A stretch of 64,000 bases of DNA from Salvelinus alpinus (taxonomy: Eukaryota; Chordata; Actinopteri; Salmoniformes; Salmonidae). Positions 54,613-64,000 of the stretch are shown here, one piece after another (within the stretch, counting starts at the first letter, position 1; every line of letters starts with the position of its first letter). The stretch is from assembly GCF_045679555.1 (NCBI RefSeq), contig NC_092110.1:1281501-1345500 (forward strand), in the 5' to 3' direction. The notes below the pieces were generated by a model. It saw nothing but the letters and a program-made list of their open reading frames with translations, was not told the DNA's origin and did no database searches. Position numbers and translations under genes: made by a program.

Positions 54613-54742
54613 TGGTCCTAGGGACCCTAGTTTTTCCCCCTAGCATTAACACACCTTATTCTAATCAAATGCTTGATAATGAGTTGCTTATTTGAATCAG
54701 GTGTATTAATGCTAGGGGGAAAAACTAGGGTCCCTAGGACCA
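54613..54742. repeat. Hairpin repeat with 44-bp arms
   Basis: TGGTCCTAGGGACCCTAG... at 54613-54656 is reverse-complemented at 54699-54742 with one mismatch, separated by 42 bases. It resembles a common fish foldback repeat and follows the minisatellite directly. Confidence 0.9.
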
Positions 54743-54825
54743 GGATGGACAAACACTAATCCAGTACCTGCTTTAGCTAGTTCCACAGTATGATGTCTAT
54801 AACAGAGAAAAACGTACCTGCTATA

Positions 54826-54915
54826 GACATACTTTTTTCAATCTTTACTAATGACCTTCCACTGGCTCTGAGTAAAGCCTGTGTGTCTATGTATGCTGAG
54901 GACACAATCGCCAAA
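54826..54915 (+). pseudogene. LINE reverse-transcriptase scrap
   Basis: The frame reads LFSIFTNDLPLALSKACVSM followed by YAEDTIA. It is the RT active-site region of an L2-like LINE, with the YADD motif altered to YAED. It extends only about 90 bp and matches the family at 25930. Confidence 0.6.
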
Positions 54916-55255
54916 AATAAAACAAGACACTGTACCTGCTATATTCTGAACTACTGTAGAACCTGTCAAGCACAAGTGAATATCCTTAACAGACACAGAC
55001 ACCAACCTGCTATATTCTGATCTAAGACCTGTCAGGTAAAGTGAATCTCCTTAAAAGAGACAGACACCAACCTGCTGTAAACTGATCTGGAATCTGTTTC
55101 TCTCTGTCTCAGTGAGACTCCATCCCACCACCAGAGACGTTTACCTACTCCCTCAGTTTCCACACAGAAGTTAATGACGCGTGAATTAATATTGCATATT
55201 TTTCAGGAAAGTATATTCTCGCTAATGATCAGGATATGGGGCCAGTTGGCAGGCT

Positions 55256-55391
<136 letters not shown>

Positions 55392-55508
55392 CGTGTGAGC
55401 ATGTCTATGTACCAGTGCGTGTGTGTGCGCGTGTGGATGTGTGTGTATCCGCAAGTGTGTGTGCTTGCGTGCTCATGCATGTGCCATTGTGTATGTGTGT
55501 GTGTGTGT

Positions 55509-56117
55509 TTCTCTTGGTTGGAATAAATATGTCAATGGCAAATTCAGCAGCATACAGCGGAGTGAACGAAGCCAAGACAAACAGTGCCCCAGGATAGCTA
55601 GCCCTGTACTAGGCTAGCTAATAGGTTTTCTGTTTCTCTAATGAACAATCAGTTCTTTCCCCCATGTTAAAAATATTACAGACTCAGTGGAGGAATGGAG
55701 GAAGAGAGGAGGAAAGAAAAGATGGAGAGACGTAGGAAAGAGAGCGACTAAACAGTGAGGGAGATTCATGGAAAAGATGAAGAAATAGAGAGGGAGAGGG
55801 TGAAAATTTAAGAGAAAGGGCGAGTGGAAGAAGATGGACATAGGGACACATCCTAGGTAGGACAAAGGGAGAGGTCGTGCAAAAGCAGAGCCAGCAAGGA
55901 ACATACTCAACGAAGTGATCAAGGGATGGAGGCGAGAGAGAAGAACATAGAAAAAAGAGAAGAGACGAGAAGAGAAGAAAAGGAGATTAGTTCATCCAGC
56001 GTCCTGCTGCCTCTCCGGCAGTTAATATGTTTTTGGCTAGTTGCCGTAGTTTGGGGCTAATTGTGAGCTCTGGGCCTGGTGTTGAATGAGATGGAGCCTT
56101 CCCCTGTTGGCAGACTA

Positions 56118-56119
<2 letters not shown>
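55509..56119. other. Intergenic or intronic sequence, GA-rich
   Basis: Positions 55680-55985 are purine-rich (GAGAGG/GAAGAA). No supported gene; the minus-strand frame at 55638-55922 is low complexity. Confidence 0.5.

Positions 56120-56201
<82 letters not shown>
56120..56201. repeat. (TG)n microsatellite
   Basis: About 41 TG units. It faces the (CA)n array at 56319, with 117 bp between them. Confidence 0.95.
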
Positions 56202-56202
<1 letters not shown>

Positions 56203-56317
56203 TTGCAGGAGCCTTCTCATGTTGGCTGGCCAAGTCAAACAACACAGAGGTGTGGGTGACATGCTGCACTCCTCCACTCACTAACACTAATCCTGGAATG
56301 CTCTGTAGTCTCTGTAG

Positions 56318-56458
<141 letters not shown>

Positions 56459-57326
56459 CTGTCTCTCTTCCCGTCTTGTTCTTCCCTCTTTCATTCTGTT
56501 TCCTTCTCCCTCTTCCTCCTTGTCATCCCTCTCTCCATGTCTCTTTCTCTTCATAAACCCCACCTCCAACTCTCCCTTTCTTGCTCTCTTTCTTTTATGC
56601 ATCCTCTGCTCAACACACAAGATGGATTTGTATACTAAAGGGTGTGACAAAACTGAGCACATAACATACATTATGGGTTCCTTAAATGTACAGTGCAAAT
56701 TATAAACAAATAAGGTCTCCTAATGATAATGAATATGAATTTGGAGGACAGAAATGATTAAATATTAAAGCACTAAACCCATCACTAAAGGCTTCAGTCA
56801 TACAAAAGTTATACTTAAATCCGAACTGGTTCCCTAGCAAATTAATAAGAATGTCTCACCCCATGTTCAAGAATGGCCTTTTTCCCTTTATTCAGATTAT
56901 AATAAATAATCTCCCAAATATTGCTATTTTTTAAATAAGCCATAGGTTGGTTGCAATTTATATTTAATCAACCAGAAAAAAAAACTGAAAAAATAATACA
57001 ACTAATATTGTGGTTAAACTCAAATATACTAATAGATAAAAAAAATAAAAAATATAAAAAATGTATAATCTTTGTAAATTATATCATAAATAGGACTGGT
57101 GGAGTTATGTCACACATGCAGCTAACAAAAATATATGGAAACCAAAATTACAACCATCTAATTCCAGCATTATTGTAAAAATGTAAGAGGAAAGTGGAAG
57201 GGGAAAAAGTAGGGAACTTGTCTGTCGGCCCTGCATTAAAGACAATAATTGGTTAAAGAAAATTGTGATAAATAAATAAGTATACCAGTTTAATTGAAGG
57301 ACCAAAAAATTGACAGCTGTGACATA

Positions 57327-57878
57327 CAGTGGGGAGAACAAGTATTTGATACACTGACGATTTTGCATGTAGAGGTCTGTAATTTTTATCATAGGTACAC
57401 TTCAACTGTGAGAGACGGAATCTAAAACAAAAATCCAGAAAATCACATTGTATGATTTTTAAGTAATTAATTTGCATTTTATTGCATGACATAAGTATTT
57501 GATCACCTACCAACCAGTAAGAATTCCGGCTCTCACAGACCTCACAGACCTATGGAGGAGTGGGCCAAAATCCCTGCTGCAGTGTGTGCAAACCTGGTCA
57601 AGAACTACAGGAAACGTATGATCTCTGTAATTGCAAACAAAGGTTTCTGTACCAAATATTAAGTTCTGCTTTTCTGATGTATCAAATACTTATATCATGC
57701 AATAAAATGCAAATTAATTACTTAAAAATCATACAATGTTATTTCCTGGATTTTTGTTTTAGATTCCGTCTCTCACAGTTGAAGTGTATCTATGATAAAA
57801 ATTACAGACCTCTACATGCTTTGTAAGTAGGAAAACCTGCAAAATCGGCAGTGTATCAAATACTTGTTCTCCCCACAG
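57327..57878 (+). mobile_element. Internally deleted Tc1-like element of family A
   Basis: The 552-bp element has the CAGTGGGGAGAACAAG left end, a right end with one change (CCCCACAG for CCCCACTG), and TA duplications at 57325-57326 and 57879-57880. The left 220 bp and right 330 bp match element A; about 1 kb including most of the transposase is missing, with the join near 57551. It retains only the last 37 or so transposase codons. Confidence 0.93.
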
Positions 57879-57884
57879 TATAGA

Positions 57885-58210
57885 TTGAAAATCTCTTCCC
57901 AACTATTTTACAAAGTACCGATTCCATGGCACATGGTTTATGAACTGATACGCAAAACAACGCCGGATTCAAAACATGGAATTATTCAATCTAAATTATT
58001 ACACAAAATTCTTGCAACCAATAGAATATTATATATGGGGGATACAACCTTCCCAGCTCTGCAGACTTTGCTGCGAAGAGACAGAAACAATTAGATCATC
58101 TGTTTTGGTACTGTCCATATGTAGCTTGTTTTTGGTCACAGGTCCAGGAATGGCTGAAGAATTGCAACATTTACCTGGAGCTAACTCTGCAGATAGCACT
58201 ACTGGATGAC
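57885..58210 (+). pseudogene. L1-type ORF2 C-terminal fragment
   Basis: The frame contains FYKVPIPWHMVYELIRKTTP and IQSKLLHKILATNRILYM. A one-base shift follows, then WGIQPSQLCRLCCEETETI and HLFWYC-type text. The cysteine/histidine cluster is typical of the L1 ORF2 C-terminus. The upstream piece (about 56790-56920, SVIQKLYLNPNWFPSKLI) belongs to the same ORF2. Frameshifts and the missing RT make it non-functional. Confidence 0.7.
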
Positions 58211-59129
58211 CTGAAAAGTCATAAACTGTGTTGGAATACTCGCACCGACCGCACTAACCGTATGCTTATTGGTCATGGTATGGATATAGTTAGTATGCCA
58301 AAAGTTCCCGGATGTTGTACTAAATTCGCCAAAATATGACGTATTCGAACACAGCTATAGTCAATCGATCAATAAAATAATAATACTTTTGTCAAAAATC
58401 TGTAGAAATGATGAGAATAGAAAGGTTCAAAACTTTTATGAAGCATCACAGCCCAGTTGAAAAATATATGGCAAATAGAAATCCAATATGGATGGTGTTA
58501 AGAATAGATGGGAGGGGTTGAATGGAGCTGAAGGTTGGGAATAATAATAATAGGTTGGGAATAATAATAATAATAACTAATAACAACAAGATAACTAATG
58601 TAAAACATAATGTGTCCGTAAAATGTATATAGGTTCAGAACTTTTGTGAAAGAATTAGATGCGAGAGGTCGAGGTTAGAGGAAGGACAGGAGAAAAAACA
58701 AACAAAATATAACTATTGTAAAATAGACTGTGCCCGTAAAATGTATATAGTATGTATAAGCTGGAAGTAGACGCCTTAGCGTTGTTGTTCAGTAGTTTTT
58801 CTCCAATTAGGGGAGGGGTGGAAGGGTTAGAAAGTAATAAAGGAAAATATCTTCTTTTTTTAAATTATTATTAATTTTTTATTAATATGTGTATATACAG
58901 TACCAGACAAAAGTTTGGACACACCTACTCATTCAAGTTTTTTTAAATTTTGACAATTTTCTACATTGTAGAATAATAGTGAAGGCATCAAAAGTATGAA
59001 ATAACACATATGGAATCATGTAGTAACCCAAAAAGTGTTTAAACAAATCAAAGTATATTTTAGATTTTAGATTCTTCAAAGTAGCCACCCTTTGCCTTGA
59101 TGACAGTTTTGTATAATCTTGGCCTTCTC

Positions 59130-60348
59130 TCAACCAGCTTCACCTGGAATGCTTTTCCGACAGTCTTGAAGGAGTTCCCACATATGCTGAGCACTTGTTG
59201 GCTGCTTTTCCTTCACTTTGCGGTCCAACTCAACCCAAACCATCTCAATTGGGTTGAGGTCGGGTGATTGTGGAGGCCATGTCATCTGATGCAGCACTCC
59301 ATCACTCTCCTTCTTGGTCAAATAGCCCTTACACAGCCTGGAGGTGTGTTGGGTCATTGTCCTGTTGAAAAACAAATGATAGTCCCACTAAGCCCAAACC
59401 AGATGGGATGGCGTATTGCTTCAGAATGCTTCGGTAGCCATGTGGGTTAAGTGTGCCTTGAATTCTAAATAAATCACTGACAGTGTCACCAGCAAAGCAC
59501 CCCCACTGTCAGAGACCCAGATGCAGACTGGTAAGACCCAGATACAGACTGTCGAAGTAACAAGGTTTAATGTTCCAACAGAGGCAAGCAGTAGACAGGT
59601 CAAGGCAGGCAGAGGTCGGTAATCCAGAGGGAGGCAGAGGAACAGGTCGGCAGGCAGGCTCATGGTCGGGGTCAGGCAGAGTGGTCAGGCAGGCGGGCTC
59701 AGAGACAGGACAGGCAAGGGTCAAGATAGCAAAAAGAGAATAGAAGCAGGAGTACGGGAAAACACGCTGGTTGACTTGAAAAACATACCAGACAAACTGG
59801 CAACAAACAAACAGAGAACACAGGTATAAATACACAGGGGATAATGGGGAAGAGGTGGCGACACCTGGAAGGGGGTGGAGACAAGCACAAGGACAGGTGA
59901 AACAGATCAGGGCGTGACACCCACACCATTACACCTCCTCCACGCTTCACGTGGGAACCACACATGCAGAGATCATCCGTTCACCTACTCTGCATCTCTC
60001 AAATTTGGACTCATCAGACCAAAGGACAGATTATCACTGGTCTAATGTCCATTGCTCGTGTTTCTTGGCCCAAGTAAGTCTCTTCTGTAATTGGTGTCCT
60101 TTAGTAGTGATTTCTTTGCAGCAATTCGACCATGAAGGCCTGATTCAGAGTCTCCTCTGAACAGTTGATGTTGAGATGTGTCTGTTACTTGAACTCTGTG
60201 AAGCATTTATTTGGGCTGCAATTTCTGAGGCTGGTAACTCCAATGAACATATCCTCTGCTGCAGAGGTAACTTTGGGTCTTCCTTTCCTGTGACGGTCCT
60301 CATGAGAGCCAGTTTCATCATAGCGCTTGATGGTTTTTGCGACAGCAA
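59130..60348 (-). pseudogene. Tc1-like transposase of element F, broken
   Basis: The N-terminal remnant (60145-60348) shows SEIAAQINASQSSSNRHIST and TVQRRL. The C-terminal remnant (59130-59375) includes [20 protein letters not shown] with the catalytic Glu. Frames between them are broken, and a solo LTR interrupts the middle. Confidence 0.82.
59507..59919. mobile_element. Solo LTR with 5-bp target duplication
   Basis: The 413-bp segment begins TGTCAGAGACC and ends GGGCGTGACA, flanked by CCCAC at 59502-59506 and 59920-59924. No internal region remains, as expected after LTR-LTR recombination. Related copies lie at 23237-23605 and 30749-31024. Confidence 0.88.
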
Positions 60349-60884
60349 TTTAAGAAACTTTCAAAGTGTCTTGAAATGTTCCGGAGTGACGGATTTCGGA
60401 GTGACGGAAGTCTTAAAGTAATGATGAACTGTCGTTTCTCTTTGCTTATTTGAGCTGTTCTTGTCATAATATGGACTTGGTCTTTTAGGGCTATCTTCTG
60501 TACACCAACCCTACCTTGTCACAACACAACTGATTGGCTCAAACGCATTAAGAAGGAAATAAATTACACAAATTAACTTTCAACATGACACAACTGTTCA
60601 TTAAAATGCATTCCAGGTGACTACCTCATGAAGCTGGTTGAGAGAATGCCAAGAGTGTGCAAAGCTGTCATCAAGGCAAAGGGTGGCTACTTTGAAGAAT
60701 CTAAAATCTATTCTGATTTGTTTAACACTTTTTTGTTTACTACTTGATTCCATATGTGTTATTTCATAGTTTTTGTGTCGTCAGTATTATTCTACAATGT
60801 AGAAAATAGTAAAAAATTAAGAAAAACCCTTGAGTAGGTGTGTCCAAACTTTTGACAGGTACTGTATGTATGTGTATTTAGTTA

Positions 60885-62408
60885 CAGTCGTGGCCAAAAG
60901 TTTTGAGAATGACACAAACATTAATTTTCTCAAAGTCTGCTGCCTCAGTTTGTATGATGGCAATTTGCATATACTCCAGAATGTTATGAAGAGTGATCAG
61001 ATGAATTGCAATTAATTGCAAAGTATCTCTTTTGACATGCTAATGAACTGAATCCCCCAAAAACATTTCCACTGCATTTCAGCCCTGCTACAAAAGAACC
61101 AGCTGACATCATGTCAGTGATTCTCTCGTTAACACAGGTGTGAGTATTGATGAGGACAAGGCTGGAGATCATTCTGTCATTCTGATTGAGTTCGAATAAC
61201 AGACTGGAAGCTTCAAAAGGAGGGTGATGCTTGGAATCATTGTTCTTCCTCTGTCAAACATGGTTACCTGCAAGGAAACACATGCCGTCAAAATTGCTTT
61301 GCACCAAAAGGGCTTCACAGGCAAGGATATTGCTGCCAGTAAGATTGCACCTAAATCAACCAATTATCAGATCACCAAGAACTTCAAAGAGAGCAGTTCA
61401 ATTGTTGTGAAGAAGGCTTCAGGGCGCCCAAGAAAGTCCAGCAAGCGCCAGGACCGTCTCCTAAAGTTGATTCAGCTGCGGGATCGGGGCACCACCAGTA
61501 CAGAGCTTGTTCAGGAATGGCAGCAGGCAGGTGTGAGTGCATCTGCACGCACAGTGAGGCGAAGACTTTTGGAGGATGGCCTGGTGTCAAGAAGGGCAGC
61601 AAAGAAGCCACTTCTCTCCAGGAAAAACATCAGGGACAGACTGATATTCTGCAAAAGGTACAGGGATTGGACTGCTGAGAACTGGGGTAAAGTCATTTTC
61701 TCTGATGAATCCCCTTTCCGATTGTTTGGGGCATCTGGAAAAAAGATTGTCCGGAGAAGACAAAGTGAGCACTACCATCAGTCCTGTGTCATGCCAACAG
61801 TAAAGCACCCTGAGACCATTCATGTGTGGGGTTGCTTCTTAGCCAAGAGAGTGGGCTCACACAATTTTGCCTAAGAACAGAGCCATGAATAAAGAATGGT
61901 ACCAACACATCCTCCGAGAGCAACTTCTCCCAACCATCCAGGAACAGTTTGGTGACGAAACAATGCCTTTTCCAGCATGATGAAGCACCTTGCCATAAGG
62001 CAAAAGTGATAACTAAGTGGCTCGGGGAACAAAACATCTATATTTTGGGTCCATGGCCAGGAAACTCCTCAAGAGGCGGGTGGACAAACAAAACCCCACA
62101 AACTCTGACAAACTCCAAGCATTGACTTTGCAAGAATGGGCTGCCATCAGGATGTGGCCTAGAAGTTAATTGACAGCATGCCAGGGTGGATTGCAGAGGT
62201 CTTAAAAAAGAAGGATCAACACTGCAAATATTGACTCTTTGCATCAACTTCATGTAATTGTCAATAAAAGCCTTTGACACTTCTGAAATGCTTGTAATTA
62301 TACTTCAGTATTCCATAGTAACATCTGTCAGAAATATCTAAAGACAATAAAGCAGAAAACTGTGAAAACTAATATTTGTGTCATTCTCAAAACTTTTGGC
62401 CACGACTG
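60885..62408 (+). mobile_element. Tc1-like element G
   Basis: The 1,524-bp element has ends CAGTCGTGGCCAAAAGTTTT and AAAACTTTTGGCCACGACTG. TA precedes it (60883-60884); the expected right TA reads TG. It lies 20 bp from element F. An LTR begins directly at its right edge. Confidence 0.92.
61224..62235 (+). pseudogene. Tc1-like transposase of element G, broken
   Basis: The open part (61224-61874, 216 codons) holds the helix-turn-helix (GFTGKDIAASK), GRPRKSSKRQD, RTVRRRLLEDGL and the first catalytic Asp (FSDESPFRLFG). It then shifts frame and stops. The second Asp block (QHDEAPCHKAK) is recognisable near 61970. The third block is missing: sequence jumps from GPWPGNS to KRRVDKQ near 62070, deleting the NPIEN segment, about 35-40 bp. 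It cannot be active. Confidence 0.87.
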
Positions 62409-62851
62409 TGTCAGGTTTTGGCCAGGACTGTTCTGGTTTTTTGTCACTAGATGTCCCCATTGCACCTTTTTTGTACCTTTTGTTTTTCCCTTGCTCTAAT
62501 TATTGTTTGCACCTGTATGTCGTTCCCTTGTTAGTATTTAAACCCTGTGTGTTCCTTAGTTCCTTGCTCAGTGTTTGTATGTTAGCACCCAGCCCCAGCC
62601 CAAGCCTTGTTGTGAACATATATTTTTCTCTTGTTGGATTTTCCAGAGGTTCTCTGGTTTTGTTCTTTTGTATTTTGGATTAGTCTTTTGAGGTTTGTTT
62701 TTCCCTTGCTGTTTTTACCACTTTGTGGATTTTCTTTGTATTTTGGAAGATATCTATTTTTTATTAAACCACCATCTCTAGTACTGCTGTGTCTGCCTCA
62801 TCTTCTGGGTTCTGCCGATTTAGTGACTGTTTCTCGCACCGGGTCCTGACA
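62409..62851. mobile_element. Solo LTR with 5-bp target duplication
   Basis: The 443-bp segment begins TGTCAGGTTTTGG and ends GGGTCCTGACA, flanked by GACTG at 62404-62408 (the last bases of element G) and 62852-62856. It contains ATTAAA near 62763. It is a different LTR family from the one at 59507. The pyrimidine-rich frames inside are not genes. Confidence 0.88.
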
Positions 62852-63002
62852 GACTGTGTATTTGCCAAAAAATATATGGGGGATTGGAAGTGATGCAGAC
62901 AATTACATTGATGGAAGTTACAATCTATCTGCAATATTAAAGCTGATCTACCATCACAATTTTTTTTAAATAAAATAATAAGGTATCTTTTATGGCACTA
63001 AG

Positions 63003-63620
63003 CAGTGGTGTAAAGTACTCAAGTAAAAATACTTGAAAGTACTACTTAAGTAGTTTTTGGGGGTATCTGTACATTACTTTACTATTTATATTTTTGACGA
63101 CTTTTACTTTTACTTCACGACATTCCAAAAGAAAATTAAATACTTTTAACTCCATCAATTTTTATTGACACCCAAAAGTACTTGTTTCATTTTGAATGCT
63201 TAGCAGGACAGGAAAATGAGCAAATTCACACACTTATCAAGAGAACATCCCTGGTCATCCCTACTGCCTCTGATCTGACTTACTCACTAAACACATGCTT
63301 CGTTTGTAAATGATGTCTGAGTGTTGGAGCGTGCCCCTGGCTGTCCGTAAATTAAAATAAACAAGAAAATGATGCCGTCTGGTTTGCTTAATGTAAGGAA
63401 TTTTAAATGATTTACACTTGTACTTTTACTTTTGATCCTTAAGTATATTTTAGCAATTACATTTACTTTTGATACTTAAGTATATTTCAAACCAAATACT
63501 TTTAGACTTTTACTCTAGTATTATTTTACTGGGTAACTTTCACTTTTACTTGAGTCATTTTCTATTAAGATATCTTTACTTTTACTCAAGTATGAGAATT
63601 GGGTACTTTTTCCACCACTG
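63003..63620. mobile_element. hAT-type MITE with 8-bp target duplication
   Basis: The 618-bp element starts CAGTGGTGTAAAGTACTCAAG and ends ACTTTTTCCACCACTG. It is flanked by GCACTAAG at 62995-63002 and 63621-63628. The 8-bp duplication and CAGTG ends indicate the hAT superfamily. No transposase is encoded; inner sequence is rich in TACTTTTACTTT-like repeats. Confidence 0.93.
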
Positions 63621-63628
63621 GCACTAAG

Positions 63629-64000
63629 TGCTGTGTTCGCATTTAGATGGCCATTTCATGACTTGCACAACATAAAGTAATTTAGGGGTCGGTTTGATGT
63701 GCAGCACTGAGTATACAAATGTAACTGCTTATTAGCATAAGCAGAGCCCACATGAAGATGGTGGAAGTGGGTGTGATCTAACAGATCTAGAAGTGTGTGT
63801 GTGTGTGTATTTGCATGTGTGCCGGCATGCGTTTGTGTGTGTGTTGACATCATTGCAGTGGTAAGACTGTAATCACTTGCTAAGGGCTGGTTGGAAGACC
63901 TGGCCACACAACAACACCACAAGCACTCTCAAAGCATGCTGGGTTAACAGAGCGAGAGAGGAATATAATGTTTTTTTTTAAGGAGGCGAATACACATCAA
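63629..64000. other. Intergenic sequence to window end
   Basis: A short (TG)n lies at 63794-63808. No gene is supported; the minus-strand frame at 63656-63922 lacks motifs. Confidence 0.5.

Larger units (their letters stand above)
58898..60864 (-). mobile_element. Tc1-like element F with a solo LTR inside
   Basis: The ends are CAGTACCAGACAAAAGTTTG and CAAACTTTTGACAGGTACTG, with TA at 58896-58897 and 60865-60866. Without the 418-bp LTR insertion it is about 1,549 bp. The transposase runs on the minus strand and is broken. Confidence 0.9.
56708..62975 (+). mobile_element. L1-type LINE fragment, 5' truncated, with nested insertions
   Basis: The remnants of one element can be followed across insertions: coding sequence at 56708-57326 and 57881-58210, 3' UTR to 58897 (including TATGTATAAGCTGGAAGTAG), a short piece at 60865-60884, and the 3' end at 62857-62975 (TATGGGGGATTGGAAGTG, then an A/T-rich tail). 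Three Tc1-like elements separate these pieces. Confidence 0.75.

Noticed and set aside
62378..62683. Hydrophobic frame of 101 codons resembling a membrane protein
   Set aside because: It lies across the edge of a Tc1-like element and a T-rich solo LTR, so the hydrophobicity is compositional.

Overview
The window looks like euchromatic DNA from a salmonid fish (Salmo, Oncorhynchus or a close relative). The evidence is the repeat content: Sleeping Beauty-type and other Tc1-like elements, L2-like LINEs whose 3' ends carry TTTGA-type repeats, tRNA-derived SINEs, many (AC)n microsatellites, and a Ty3/Gypsy chromovirus of the Tf1/sushi group. The only recognisable host gene is the 3' part of an isthmin gene (best match ISM2) on the minus strand, with exons at 53579-53716, 52896-52964 and 51240-51757. 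These encode a thrombospondin type 1 repeat, a short linker and the AMOP domain. Its upstream exons were not found.

Layout. 1-5.4 kb: SINE tail, minus-strand LTR, a Sleeping Beauty-like element split by a TTAA-flanked non-coding element, a decayed LINE ORF1, a tRNA-derived SINE and a long (AC)n. 6.1-10.9 kb: a decayed LINE interrupted by a Tc1-like element whose 340-codon transposase frame is open but has lost a catalytic Asp. 11.1-16.4 kb: a minus-strand Gypsy element with LTRs identical by eye (513 bp each), a 5-bp target duplication and open gag and pol; it is the youngest and most complete element here. 16.4-25.9 kb: repeat fragments and microsatellites. 25.9-31.2 kb: LINE and Tc1-like relics, a second TTAA-flanked element and a solo LTR. 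31.2-37.7 kb: a second LINE with two Tc1-like insertions. 37.9-43.9 kb: a Tc1-like element split by a nearly full-length L2-like LINE. 46-47.8 kb: DNA-transposon remnants and a 237-bp near-palindrome. 48.7-49.3 kb: SINEs. 51.2-53.7 kb: isthmin exons. 54.1-56.5 kb: a 34-bp minisatellite, a hairpin element and long dinucleotide arrays. 56.7-63.6 kb: an L1-type fragment interrupted by three Tc1-like elements, two of which carry solo LTRs, with a hAT-type MITE just beyond its 3' end.

Most of the value lies in exact element boundaries. Target duplications (TA for Tc1-like, TTAA, 5 bp for LTRs, 8 bp for hAT) can be read directly and give relative ages of insertion. Apart from the Gypsy gag-pol pair, every mobile-element coding region shows a disabling change. 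Family names come from recognising motifs and repeat ends without a database search.
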